A DNA stretch of 64,000 nt, taken from the NCBI GenBank assembly GCA_050179685.1, contig JBFXEW010000005.1, forward strand, positions 124,001 to 188,000. Reading direction: 5' to 3'. Below, piece after piece: positions 53,199 through 64,000 of this stretch (its first letter is position 1; the number at the start of each line of letters is the position of its first letter). Under the pieces are notes generated by a model. The model was not told the DNA's origin. It saw only the letters and a program-made list of their open reading frames with translations, and searched no databases. The DNA comes from GWE2-40-63 sp050179685. Lineage in GTDB: Bacteria > Bacteroidota > Bacteroidia > Bacteroidales > SZUA-534. A program made the translations under genes and the position numbers.

Positions 53199-55367
53199 TT
53201 ATTCTACCATAATTTTTGCAGAAATTCTTTCATTTTCAAGACCAACAAGTACTACGTAAATTCCTTTGCTTAAGCGCGAAACATCAAACCGGGCCCTGTT
53301 ATTATCAATGCTGACATTTCCGATACTTACCCTACGTCCCAGAGCGTCAATCAGAACTACACTTTTTATTTCTTCCTGAACCGTTTCAATGGTTACCTGC
53401 TCAATAGCCGGATTGGGATATACCACCAGTTCTTTTTTTAATTCAACTTTTTCATCGATTGAAGAAAAACGACCAATTTCCAACGCAATAAGATGCGCAA
53501 GGCTAATGTCCCACGAAAAATCGGGATTGGAATAAGGGTACCATTTGTTATCGGCATTATATTCCCAGGCAGTATTTACTGATGCTTTTTCTACAGTCAT
53601 TAAAGCAACTGTATCGCCGGGATTTTGCGGGAGAACTACCGAAAGAAAAACAGAACCAATAACCTCAATGGGTGGTTCGAAACCAAAATACACCCATTCT
53701 TTATCGGCTTTTTCTTTTATCTCGCCAAGCGATGCATAAGCCGAGCCCAAATAATTGCCCGGAAAACCAAAGCTTTCGCTGATTACTTTTAGTTCTATCA
53801 ATTCATTATCGTTTCCCGATGCATAAGCAAAGGCAATCCGGGCTCCGCTAATAACATTCAAAGGCAAAAATTCCTGTTTATTAAAAAACTCAGCTTTTTC
53901 TTTATCTCCATAAACATTATTTCCAGCCAGGTAACCACCATCGTTGGCCACATAAAAAGCCAGATTCTGTCCTTGTTCCCAATGCACTACCGAAATTTTG
54001 TCGGTAACTGTGCTAACTGCTTGAAGGGGATCAAATCCGTCGAGAAAGGTTACACCTGAATTATCGGGAACCAGCCACTTTTTTAGTTGATTGGTATCGG
54101 CAGGGTATTTATTAAAAGCCACAGCAAACATTTGGTAATAATCATTCACGGGGTTGGTACAAGTGGCTTCACCGCCTGTAAGCGATCCAACAATGCGTTG
54201 ATGCTGATCGAACAAAGGACTTCCTGACGAGCCGCCTTCTGTGGTTCCCAAATCCCATTCAAGTACTTTCCAAAAGGTATCCGGATCGTACCAGGCATCA
54301 AAAGAACCCGCTACCGAAGCATCATTGTCGACAGATATTTTCTTTACATCGCCCCAGGGATGATGAATACCTACAACACTTTGTGGAGCCAGATTACGGC
54401 TGTCCCAACCGGCAAAATAAGGCTGATACGATAAGGGAACCGCTTGCGAAAGACGTAATAAGGTAAAATCGAGATAACCCTTATCCTGATTCTTGGTGGC
54501 CATTAAAGTTGCTCCTGAAATAGATTGTGAAACTGAACCATCTGTTCCTTTACAGGTTGGACTTTCGTAATTAAATACAAAAACAGTATTCTGCGCCCTG
54601 AGTTTACTGTCAACACAGTGATTGGCACTTAATACATACGGAGTTTGATCGTTCAGGGTATTGTTTATTAGTGCACCTGTACACAATTCATTGCCATTAA
54701 CAACCATGCGGCAAACTGCTCTTTTGTGGAGTTGCCACTCAGCTCCTGCTTCACAATTAATATCTATATGACAAGTATCGGAAGTCATAAACCGTCCGTC
54801 TTTTTCACGGGCAATTCCTACAAAATCGTGTCCAACCTGAGCAATATGCAGTTCCCCTTCAAAATCGACATCGGCCGGTTCATAATATTCAATGGTAATA
54901 CTATTTCCGGCAATTGGTTGCACAGCCAGTCCCTGCCAGGGTTTATTATTTGCCGATGTAAATGCTCCCAATACCTGAGTTTTTTCGGCATTGAAAATAA
55001 ATACACTGGCTCCTTCGGGTAACAGGTAACGACTAAAATTTACCGTAAAGCCCAGAGCTCCTTCCGATTCAAGACTTAGTTGCCAAACCCGGTCACCATT
55101 GGGTAAATCGGTCCAAATACCGGCGTTCCAAAGACCTTTATTCACAGGAAAAAGATGCGCAAAAACATTGCTTCCGCTTTTTAAACGACTATCCTGAATA
55201 AGAGCAGCGGGTATTGCCTGAATTCCAGGCAAAGTAATTAATTCCATCGGAGCCATATCCTGAGGATTAAGCCATGAATAAGGCGTTCCCTTTTTACTGA
55301 TTTGGCCGGTAACCGAAGGTAGTAAGTACAATAGGAATCCCAGGACTAATAGGGTGCGTGTCTTCAT
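53199..55367 (-). CDS. T9SS-secreted trypsin-like serine protease
   Basis: 722-aa extracellular peptidase. Signal peptide (LLVLGFLLYLLPSVTG); an N-terminal pro-region with WQLSLES.GALGFTVNFSRYLLPEGASVFIFN, as in lysyl-endopeptidase-like proteins; a chymotrypsin-fold domain with the triad His (SANHC, about 248), Asp (DFTLLRL, about 299) and Ser (EGGSSGSPLFD, about 381), plus paired cysteines; a beta-sandwich region; and a T9SS type A sorting domain (YPNPAIEQVTIETVQ...LSKGIYVVLVG, ending SAKIMVE). Cleavage specificity is not clear; Lys-specific endopeptidases share this pro-domain. Confidence 0.92.
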   Translation of the reverse strand: MKTRTLLVLGFLLYLLPSVTGQISKKGTPYSWLNPQDMAPMELITLPGIQAIPAALIQDSRLKSGSNVFAHLFPVNKGLWNAGIWTDLPNGDRVWQLSLESEGALGFTVNFSRYLLPEGASVFIFNAEKTQVLGAFTSANNKPWQGLAVQPIAGNSITIEYYEPADVDFEGELHIAQVGHDFVGIAREKDGRFMTSDTCHIDINCEAGAEWQLHKRAVCRMVVNGNELCTGALINNTLNDQTPYVLSANHCVDSKLRAQNTVFVFNYESPTCKGTDGSVSQSISGATLMATKNQDKGYLDFTLLRLSQAVPLSYQPYFAGWDSRNLAPQSVVGIHHPWGDVKKISVDNDASVAGSFDAWYDPDTFWKVLEWDLGTTEGGSSGSPLFDQHQRIVGSLTGGEATCTNPVNDYYQMFAVAFNKYPADTNQLKKWLVPDNSGVTFLDGFDPLQAVSTVTDKISVVHWEQGQNLAFYVANDGGYLAGNNVYGDKEKAEFFNKQEFLPLNVISGARIAFAYASGNDNELIELKVISESFGFPGNYLGSAYASLGEIKEKADKEWVYFGFEPPIEVIGSVFLSVVLPQNPGDTVALMTVEKASVNTAWEYNADNKWYPYSNPDFSWDISLAHLIALEIGRFSSIDEKVELKKELVVYPNPAIEQVTIETVQEEIKSVVLIDALGRRVSIGNVSIDNNRARFDVSRLSKGIYVVLVGLENERISAKIMVE

Positions 55368-55730
55368 ATTTTTGTGTTATTAAAGTCGTTTATCCCAAAA
55401 ATTCTTTTGAAGGATGAAACAAAACAATTAAGCTGATTCTTTGATTTATTTTATTTTTATCTACAAAAAATAATGCGTTCAAAGTATTCAGTCTACAAAA
55501 TTGAAAAATAAAATTGGTTTTTACTGCTTCCCTGCCTATTTATCCCGTCGATTCATCAAAATAAAAATGAAAATTAGCGTTCCTGCAAGCTTAATTCTCA
55601 GCACGGTAAACGAACCAAGGCCAATCTAAGATAAAAAGGAATTGAATTAATAGTTTCTAAATTTTGTTGCTGGGCATTAATTGTTAAATTTGTTAAAGGT
55701 GGCATTGAGTGCCTTTTACCGTTATTTTTT
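55368..55730. other. Divergent intergenic region, 363 bp
   Basis: Between the protease gene (minus) and the histidine kinase gene (plus). Besides the kinase promoter at 55663-55692 I see no gene, repeat or RNA; it is AT-rich. Confidence 0.4.
55663..55692 (+). promoter_or_regulatory. Predicted promoter of the hybrid histidine kinase gene
   Basis: TTTG at 55663-55666, 18 bases, then TAAATTTG at 55685-55692. Both elements match the Bacteroidota consensus. The ATG follows 39 bases later. Confidence 0.6.
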
Positions 55731-58508
<2,778 letters not shown>

Positions 58509-58647
58509 CCTGGCCCAGGACAAACAAACAGGGTCACTATAATGAAGTTATGTTTTTCCGAAGCATCGGTTTTTCACTAGTTCAAATGTAATAACAACTC
58601 AAACCTGCTTACGTTTTTCCCTTTTCCTGCTGTGCTTTTGAAATTTT

Positions 58648-58743
58648 AATGCGCATTAAAATAATTTTTGATGCGCATTAAAAAAAAGTTTAGTGCGCAT
58701 TAAATTGCGCAAACCTAAGGTCTTTTAAAAGTAAACCTAAGGT
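58648..58743. repeat. Five palindromic sites phased at 22 bp
   Basis: TGCGCATTAAA starts at 58650, 58672 and 58694, exactly 22 bp apart; the first copy sits in the perfect palindrome TTTTAATGCGCATTAAAA. A different near-palindrome, AACCTAAGGT, follows at 58712 and 58734, again 22 bp apart. TTGCGCAA lies between at 58705-58712. The array is in the 349-bp gap between two convergent genes and encodes no protein. Two helical turns between sites suggest cooperative protein binding on one DNA face. The rest of the gap holds only the terminator. Confidence 0.75.
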
Positions 58744-58800
58744 AAAAACCAAAGCAATTACAGCAATTCCTGCTATTCTTTACCTAAGAAACCCAGCAAG

Positions 58801-58839
58801 AGAAAAAAAAAGGGGCCTCCGTAACCGGAAAACCCCTTT
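58801..58839 (-). terminator. Rho-independent terminator of the DUF4465 gene
   Basis: Stem AAAGGGG (58809-58815) / CCCCTTT (58833-58839) with an inner CTCCG/CGG pairing, followed on the minus strand by a U run. It is 19 bases past the stop codon. Confidence 0.8.
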
Positions 58840-58857
58840 CGTCACCATCAGAATTTC

Positions 58858-60051
58858 TTAGTATTTTATAAATCGCTGCTTTTCTGTTTGCCTGGTTTCA
58901 GTTGACACACTGATAAAATAAATTCCGGGAGTTAATGCCTGAACCGGCACCTGCATTTCATAAGACCCCTTACTTTCGAAAGTTTGCTGTAGCTGTCCCG
59001 ACACATTGTAAATTACCAATGAACCCAGAGCTACTTTGCTTTTAACATACAAAACTTCGCTTACCAGGGTTGGATAAACCTTAAGTGTGTTTGTTGTAAA
59101 TTGTTCGTCCACTCCTACAGTTAAGCTGAGTTCAACCCGTGTGGTTTCAAAGCCATTAATTACATCGGAGTATTCCACAAAACCGGGTTTCGATGCCGTA
59201 AAAGCCATTTGGGTCGAAGGCGAAACCTGCTCAAAAACCACTTCGCCATTTATGTCAGTGGTCAGGGTGGTGCCGGCAAATTCAATGCTTACATCGGCCA
59301 GCTTTTCATCGCCATTGCTGACCACAAAGGTAATGTCGGTATAATCGTTCAGGGTAACATTATCGATGCAAAAGAAAGCCGGGGTATTCATACCCAAGTC
59401 GTTATTATCTGTTGATGATAGCTCAAAAGTCAGGTAATCTACCTGCTTCAACTCACGTAAATCGACCCATTGCCAGTCGCTTACAATGTAATCAGCCGAA
59501 TTGTCGCTAAAACGGTAATCGGCCAGGTAATAGTCCACACTGCCCTTCAGCGTTTCGTCGTTGCTCCATCCTTTAATAGTTAGTTTAAACCAGTCGGGGT
59601 CATCGCCGGTTTCGCCGCCAAACTTTTTCGAATACTCATCGCCAACTTTTATGGTTCCGGCCGCATAAGTAGCATTGGTAACATACAATCCAAAAAGACT
59701 GGTGGTTTTATCGAAGGTAATTTTTGAATTACCAAACAAATAACTCACGGCATAATTAGCGGAACCCTTCGCCCCGCTTCCGTTAATAGCACTGAACTGA
59801 TTGGTAAAACCCACCGTGGTATTGTCGGTAATATTGGAATACGAAAAACCATTCCAGGCATTCCAATCACTGTTAAAACTGTTTAAAAAAGTCATGGGGC
59901 CGCTCACAAAATACCCGGTGCCATCGCTGCCGTTCCAATAACTCTCAGTGTCAAGACTTAAATCGTCGAAATCAGCCACCAGTTGCGCCTGCAATCCGGT
60001 CATGTTCACTAACCAGCCTAAAGCCAGCATTAAAATGTAATTCTTTTTCAT
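58858..60051 (-). CDS. T9SS-secreted DUF4465 protein under cobalamin riboswitch control
   Basis: 397-aa secreted protein. Signal peptide (ILMLALGWLVNMTGLQA); DUF4465 domain about 25-235, with VADFDDLSLDTESYWNGSDGTGYFVSG, FTNQFSAINGSGAKGSANYAVSY, GLYVTNATYA, a beta-jellyroll-like run and FCIDNVTL; a small carboxypeptidase-like domain about 238-305; T9SS type A sorting domain about 315-397 (LKVYPTLVSEVLYVK...LTPGIYFISV). The transcript starts at a strong promoter and carries a cobalamin riboswitch, so expression should fall when B12 is plentiful. A cell-surface corrinoid-binding or scavenging role is inferred. No BtuB receptor is next to it. Confidence 0.9.
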   Translation of the reverse strand: MKKNYILMLALGWLVNMTGLQAQLVADFDDLSLDTESYWNGSDGTGYFVSGPMTFLNSFNSDWNAWNGFSYSNITDNTTVGFTNQFSAINGSGAKGSANYAVSYLFGNSKITFDKTTSLFGLYVTNATYAAGTIKVGDEYSKKFGGETGDDPDWFKLTIKGWSNDETLKGSVDYYLADYRFSDNSADYIVSDWQWVDLRELKQVDYLTFELSSTDNNDLGMNTPAFFCIDNVTLNDYTDITFVVSNGDEKLADVSIEFAGTTLTTDINGEVVFEQVSPSTQMAFTASKPGFVEYSDVINGFETTRVELSLTVGVDEQFTTNTLKVYPTLVSEVLYVKSKVALGSLVIYNVSGQLQQTFESKGSYEMQVPVQALTPGIYFISVSTETRQTEKQRFIKY

Positions 60052-60183
60052 ACTAAAGTTGATAAATTAATGAATAAATAAACCAACCTTAACTCGTGGG
60101 ATTTTTTTGAAGTACTGAAGGGAATGTTTGTCTTACAGCACCACTTGCTTTTACTCCCGAAAGCTTAGGTTTATAATTTACTA

Positions 60184-60352
60184 TGGCAGGTCTTCTGACT
60201 TACTCCCTTTTTACCAGGCCTTCCCGCAGGTGTTAAACCGACAGTGGCAAAGGTGTTGGCAAAAAGTTATTAGAGCATACAGCAGCGGGTACTGTTGCCG
60301 ATTCTCACGGCATTCCCTTTTCATCCTAAGGAGATAACTCCTGTTGGAAACC
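60184..60352 (-). ncRNA. Cobalamin (adenosylcobalamin) riboswitch
   Basis: Read on the minus strand, the conserved pieces appear in order: GAAAAGGGAAT, GCCGTGAGAATCGGC hairpin, ACCCGCTGCTGT, GCCACTG, GGGAAGGC and the B12 box AGTCAGAAGACCTGCC (60200-60185). These are the hallmark elements of the cobalamin riboswitch core and its kissing-loop region. The expression platform covers the roughly 130 bases to the DUF4465 start codon; whether it works by termination or translation is not clear. Confidence 0.95.
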
Positions 60353-60361
60353 ATTGCAAGG

Positions 60362-60394
60362 CAAATGTAAACCAAAATCTTTTTCTGCGACAAA
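60362..60394 (-). promoter_or_regulatory. Predicted promoter of the riboswitch-DUF4465 transcript
   Basis: On the minus strand: TTTG at 60394-60391, 21 bases, then TACATTTG at 60369-60362. It matches the Bacteroidota consensus at both boxes with normal spacing and starts the RNA right at the riboswitch edge. Confidence 0.7.
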
Positions 60395-60611
60395 CTTTAG
60401 TTGTGTTTTTTTCAAACTTTTTTCAATGTACCCTGTCAACAAAGGGACTGAGCGCTTATGCCTTATCATTTTGCTCTTCTTTTTCAAAATCGAAACTGTT
60501 AATTACAACCGAAAAGCCTGCTCTTATCTGGTTTCCCTGGTGCATAAACCTTTCTGCCGAAATTGAGAAAAAGGTCTTCCTGAGCATTTTTAAACTTATC
60601 AACTTTATTTT
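60395..60611. other. Intergenic region between the B12 transcript and mnmA
   Basis: About 220 bases before the mnmA promoter. I see no gene or RNA; the open frames here have no recognisable product. Confidence 0.35.
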
Positions 60612-60619
60612 TAACTTTG
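60612..60619 (+). promoter_or_regulatory. Predicted -7 element of the mnmA promoter
   Basis: TAACTTTG matches TAnnTTTG perfectly and lies 19 bases before the chosen ATG. The -33 position has only TTTT. Confidence 0.5.
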
Positions 60620-60637
60620 CCCGCAAATTTTACAAAG

Positions 60638-61813
60638 ATGAAACGAGTTGTTGTTGGTCTATCGGGAGGAGTCGATTCAAGCGTTGCCGCGTACCTGCTT
60701 AAAGAACAGGGTTACGAAGTTATTGGTATGTTTATGAAAAACTGGCACGATACGGTTGGCGTTCTTCAGGGCGATTGCCCCTACGACGACGACCGGCTTT
60801 TTGCTGAAATGGTAGCCCGCAAACTCAATATTCCTTTCGAGTACGTCGACCTGAGCAATGAATACCGCAAGCGGGTAGTCGATTACATGTTTGATGAATA
60901 CGAAAAAGGAAGAACGCCAAACCCCGATGTGCTTTGCAACCGCGAAATAAAATTCGAGGCTTTTATGAACGCAGCCCTGGCTTTGGGCGCCGATTACGTA
61001 GCTACCGGACATTACTGCCGCAAAGACGAAGTTGTTAACGAAGGAAAAACCTACTACCGCTTACTTGCCGGCCTCGATCCCAATAAAGATCAGAGTTATT
61101 TTCTTTGCCAGTTGAGCCAAAAACAACTCGAAAAGGCACTTTTCCCCATCGGGCATCTGCAAAAACCCGAAGTACGCCGCATTGCTGCTGAATTAAACCT
61201 GGCCAGTGCTGAACGTAAAGATTCTCAGGGTATCTGCTTTGTGGGTAAAGTTGATTTACCGGTTTTTCTGCAACAAAAACTAAAAGCACGCCAGGGCGAC
61301 ATTGTTGAAATTCCGGCAGAATTTTATAAAAACCTGCCGGTTGTTGATTCGGAAAATTTAGAAGCCCTTGCCAAACCCCAGGCTTACCTGCCTACCGACG
61401 GAAAAGTGATTGGTCCACATCAGGGAGCCCAGTTTTTTACCATTGGTCAGCGTAAAGGGCTAAATGTGGGCGGAAAAGCCGAACCCATGTTTGTGATTGC
61501 CACCGATATTGAAAAAAATGTGGTGTATGCGGGTATGGGACAGCAACATCCCGGCCTGTACCGCAAAGGACTCTTTATTAAAACCGACGAAATACACTGG
61601 GTTCGTCCCGATATGAAAATGAATCCGGGTGAGCGTATCGACAGGCTGGTTCGTATTCGTTACCGTCAACCCCTGCAGGAAGCTACGCTGCACTGCCGGC
61701 CCGAAGGTTTGTACATTACTTTTGCCGAAGCACAACGAGGACTAACCGCCGGACAATATGCTGCCTGGTATCACAACGAAGAACTCATTGGTTCAGGAGT
61801 AATAAACGAATAA
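60638..61813 (+). CDS. mnmA: tRNA-specific 2-thiouridylase MnmA
   Basis: 391-aa ATP pyrophosphatase that thiolates U34 of tRNA Lys, Glu and Gln. The PP-loop SGGVDSS (about 8-14) is followed by GMFMKNWHDT; the two catalytic cysteines are in NPDVLCNREIKF (about C100) and SQGICFVGK (about C200). The C-terminal domain has FFTIGQRKGLNVGG and GQYAAWY. The start is the ATG of MKRVVVGLSGG; a longer in-frame reading begins at a TTG inside the -7 box. Length fits the family. Confidence 0.96.
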   Translation: MKRVVVGLSGGVDSSVAAYLLKEQGYEVIGMFMKNWHDTVGVLQGDCPYDDDRLFAEMVARKLNIPFEYVDLSNEYRKRVVDYMFDEYEKGRTPNPDVLCNREIKFEAFMNAALALGADYVATGHYCRKDEVVNEGKTYYRLLAGLDPNKDQSYFLCQLSQKQLEKALFPIGHLQKPEVRRIAAELNLASAERKDSQGICFVGKVDLPVFLQQKLKARQGDIVEIPAEFYKNLPVVDSENLEALAKPQAYLPTDGKVIGPHQGAQFFTIGQRKGLNVGGKAEPMFVIATDIEKNVVYAGMGQQHPGLYRKGLFIKTDEIHWVRPDMKMNPGERIDRLVRIRYRQPLQEATLHCRPEGLYITFAEAQRGLTAGQYAAWYHNEELIGSGVINE

Positions 61814-61832
61814 AAGAATAAGCGAATAAAAC

Positions 61833-61875
61833 CTGATTTCAGATTAATAGCCGGGAAATGAAATCAGCTACTTTT
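61833..61875 (+). terminator. Probable terminator after mnmA
   Basis: Stem CTGATTTC (61833-61840) / GAAATCAG (61860-61867) with a 19-base loop, then CTACTTTTT. The long loop makes it weaker than the others. The rest of the 300-base gap to ligA shows no other feature. Confidence 0.45.
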
Positions 61876-62114
61876 TACCACAAGTGAACTAATTTTTAGA
61901 CTAAGAGAATGAGCTTTGCAGCCTCTGGTTCATGCTGGCAGTAAAGGAGTACCGTTTTTTTCGTTATTATCTTTTTTTTGCGCTTTGATACATTCTGTCG
62001 AATAAGTATTCCATTCATATTGTTTGCCCCTATAAAAACCATGCATCAGCAGTAAATTTTTATCAAAAGACTCCGCACTTTTGCTTATTTTAGTTGCTTC
62101 AAAACAATTGAACC

Positions 62115-64000
62115 ATGACAAATGCAGTAAAGAAAGAAATTGAAGAATTACGCCAGGTTTTAAACCATCATAACCATCAGTATTACGTATTATCGCAACC
62201 CGAAATCAGCGATTATGATTACGATCAGTTGATGAACCAACTGATAGCGCTTGAAAAAGCACATCCCGAATTTACCGATGCCCATTCGCCCAGTCAACGC
62301 GTAGGAAACGACAGCAATGCCGAGTTTCAGCAACTACAACACACCTACCCCATGCTATCGCTCGGAAATACTTACAACGAACAGGAGTTGCGCGACTTCG
62401 ACAAAAGGGTAAAAAAAGAACTGAACCAGGATTGCCAATATGCCTGTGAGCTAAAGTACGACGGGGCTTCAATAAGTCTGCGTTTCCAGAATGGTAAACT
62501 AATGCATGCGGTTACGCGTGGCGATGGCGAAAAAGGCGACGATGTGAGTCAGAACGTAAAAACCATCCGCTCCATTCCTTTGGTGCTAAAACCAGGTAAT
62601 TATCCCGAACGTTTTGAAATTAGGGGCGAAATATTCCTGCCTCACAAAGCTTTTGAAAAGCTTAACAAAGAACGCGAAGAAGCGGGTGAGAATCTGTTTG
62701 CCAATCCGCGCAATGCAGCATCGGGCTCCTTAAAAATTCAGAATTCGTCGCTGGTAGCCAAACGTCCGCTCGATTGTTTTTTATACAATCTTTTAAGCGA
62801 TTCCCTGCCTACCGACTCTCACTATCAAAATCTGAATTTTTGTAAATCGTGGGGCTTTAAAATAGCCGACGAACGCAAATTGTGTCAAAACATCGACGAG
62901 GTTTGGGAATACATCCGATATTGGGATGTGGAACGCCGAAACCTGCCCTACGATATCGACGGAATTGTAATAAAAGTAGATTCCATTTCGCAGCAAAACC
63001 AACTGGGCAACACGGCTAAATCGCCCCGCTGGGCTATCTCGTACAAGTTTAAAGCCGAACAGGCCGAAACCCGGCTGTTATCGGTAAGTTATCAGGTAGG
63101 ACGTACCGGCGCAGTAACTCCGGTGGCTAATCTGGAACCGGTTTTGCTGGCCGGAACCACAGTTAAACGTGCATCGCTGCACAACGCCGATATTATTAAC
63201 AACCTCGATTTGCATGTGAACGATGTAGTTCAGGTTGAAAAGGGCGGCGAGATAATCCCAAAGATAGTTGGTGTAAAATCTGAATTACGTGATAATAAAG
63301 CTGAAAAAGTTCACTTTATCGAAAACTGTCCCGAATGTGGAAGCCCCCTGGTGCGCAATCCGGGCGAAGCGGCACATTATTGTCTGAACAGCAAAACCTG
63401 TCCTCCTCAGATAAAAGGTAAGATAATCCACTTTATCAGCCGCAAGGCTATGAATATTGACAGTTTAGGTGAAGAAACCATTGAATTGTTTTATCAGCAG
63501 GGACTGGTAAAATCGGTAGCCGATCTTTACAAGCTCAATCGTGAAAAATTGTTACCGCTGGAACGTATGGCCGATAAATCGGTAACCAATATACTAACCA
63601 ATCTGGAGACTTCGAAAAACGCACCTTTTGAACGTGTATTGTTTGCACTAGGTATCCGCCACGTGGGTGCTACTGTTGCAAAAAATCTGGCCCGTTCCTT
63701 TGGTTCCATGCAAAAGCTTCAGGAAGCCTCGTTGGAAGCATTAACCGAGGTGGAAGAAATTGGAGAAAAAATTGCTGAGAGTGTCCGCGAATATTTCAGC
63801 GACCCGGAAAACCTGGAACTAATTGAATTTCTGCAGCAGCAGGGATTAAATTTTGAAGTAGCAACCAAAGCTGCTGAATCGGACCTGTTAAAAGGACTAC
63901 AAATTATTGCAAGCGGGAAACTACAAAAATACAGCCGCGAAGAAATAAAGCAGGTAATTGAGGCCCATGGCGGGAAAGCGGTAAGTTCCATCTCAAAACA
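62115..64000 (+). CDS. ligA: NAD-dependent DNA ligase LigA (3' end beyond window)
   Basis: About 628 codons of a gene of about 670, open at the window end. It begins MTNAVKKEIEELRQVLNHHNHQYYVLSQPEISDYDYD (positions 62115-62225), the Ia domain that binds NMN. The adenylation lysine is K114 in CELKYDGAS; then come SLGNTY-like and the OB fold, a four-cysteine zinc finger (CPECG...CLNSKTCPP, about 405-432), helix-hairpin-helix repeats (about 440-580), and the start of the BRCT domain (KYSREEIKQVIEAHGGK). It seals nicks in replication and repair and is essential. It is the only ligase seen here. Confidence 0.97.
   Translation, partial: MTNAVKKEIEELRQVLNHHNHQYYVLSQPEISDYDYDQLMNQLIALEKAHPEFTDAHSPSQRVGNDSNAEFQQLQHTYPMLSLGNTYNEQELRDFDKRVKKELNQDCQYACELKYDGASISLRFQNGKLMHAVTRGDGEKGDDVSQNVKTIRSIPLVLKPGNYPERFEIRGEIFLPHKAFEKLNKEREEAGENLFANPRNAASGSLKIQNSSLVAKRPLDCFLYNLLSDSLPTDSHYQNLNFCKSWGFKIADERKLCQNIDEVWEYIRYWDVERRNLPYDIDGIVIKVDSISQQNQLGNTAKSPRWAISYKFKAEQAETRLLSVSYQVGRTGAVTPVANLEPVLLAGTTVKRASLHNADIINNLDLHVNDVVQVEKGGEIIPKIVGVKSELRDNKAEKVHFIENCPECGSPLVRNPGEAAHYCLNSKTCPPQIKGKIIHFISRKAMNIDSLGEETIELFYQQGLVKSVADLYKLNREKLLPLERMADKSVTNILTNLETSKNAPFERVLFALGIRHVGATVAKNLARSFGSMQKLQEASLEALTEVEEIGEKIAESVREYFSDPENLELIEFLQQQGLNFEVATKAAESDLLKGLQIIASGKLQKYSREEIKQVIEAHGGKAVSSISK

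Noticed and set aside
58648..58743. Possible CRISPR array
   Set aside because: Units are 10-11 bp with 11-12 bp between them and two different repeat sequences; far too short for repeats and spacers, and no cas genes are present.
60295..60702. Plus-strand 135-codon frame across the B12 riboswitch region
   Set aside because: It runs antisense through the riboswitch and out of frame into mnmA; composition is unlike the neighbouring proteins.
61930..62121. 63-codon minus-strand frame before ligA
   Set aside because: It begins inside the ligA start region on the opposite strand, has no recognisable features and contains the expected ligA leader.

Overview
The window looks like a chromosomal segment of an anaerobic or facultatively anaerobic Bacteroidota, probably of a marine or sediment lineage such as Marinilabiliales/Prolixibacteraceae; the lineage is my inference. 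Support: five secreted proteins end in the type IX secretion (T9SS) type A sorting domain, there is an ECF sigma/FecR/STN signalling locus, spermidine is made by the carboxynorspermidine route, and many starts are preceded by the Bacteroidota -7 motif TAnnTTTG.

Layout. (1) 1-5.6 kb: an accessory island with every gene on the minus strand: a three-gene operon (HNH protein, Porphyromonas-type deiminase, unknown), a small TonB-plug-like secreted protein, a duplicated-domain lipoprotein, a CAT-type acetyltransferase and a ParE/RelE toxin-antitoxin pair. The spacers have inverted-repeat ends or a conserved core, like integron cassettes without a visible integrase. (2) 5.9-10.4 kb: ECF sigma, FecR anti-sigma and an STN protein with no TonB barrel, plus a paralogue of that protein. 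(3) 10.5-20.1 kb: anaerobic respiration: NrfHA nitrite reductase behind a CRP/FNR-like palindrome, MobA/MobB, a rhodanese-fold protein, two YeeE/YedE transporters and a three-subunit polysulfide/thiosulfate-reductase-like molybdoenzyme. (4) 20.7-31.9 kb: a 3,284-residue modular T9SS protein and a 371-residue relative, followed by a MITE-like element. (5) 32.2-35.9 kb: polyamine synthesis (NspC, carboxynorspermidine dehydrogenase, agmatinase family). (6) 35.9-46.9 kb: a propeller-SpoIIE phosphatase receptor and a 2,572-residue T9SS protein with beta-helix and SprB repeats. (7) 47.3-53.2 kb: a DUF1338 protein followed by a fused FAD/Fe-S D-2-hydroxyacid dehydrogenase, then an omega-amidase-type hydrolase, an acyltransferase and a GtrA protein. 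(8) 53.2-60.4 kb: a T9SS serine protease, a hybrid histidine kinase with a degenerate ATP site, a 22-bp-phased palindrome array, and a T9SS DUF4465 protein under a cobalamin riboswitch. (9) 60.6-64 kb: mnmA and the start of ligA, which runs off the window.

How they work together. Molybdenum cofactor genes sit beside the molybdoenzyme that needs them, and the rhodanese and YeeE proteins fit sulfane-sulfur handling in the same operon direction. The DUF1338/dehydrogenase pair could turn 2-oxoadipate into 2-oxoglutarate through D-2-hydroxyglutarate. The cobalamin riboswitch with a perfect upstream promoter suggests a secreted corrinoid-related surface protein without a neighbouring BtuB. Strongest leads for new biology: the cassette island with its HNH-deiminase operon, the riboswitch-T9SS gene, the phased palindrome array, the barrel-less STN signalling locus, and the rhodanese with a displaced cysteine. 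I found no tRNA, rRNA, CRISPR array, transposase or integrase gene.
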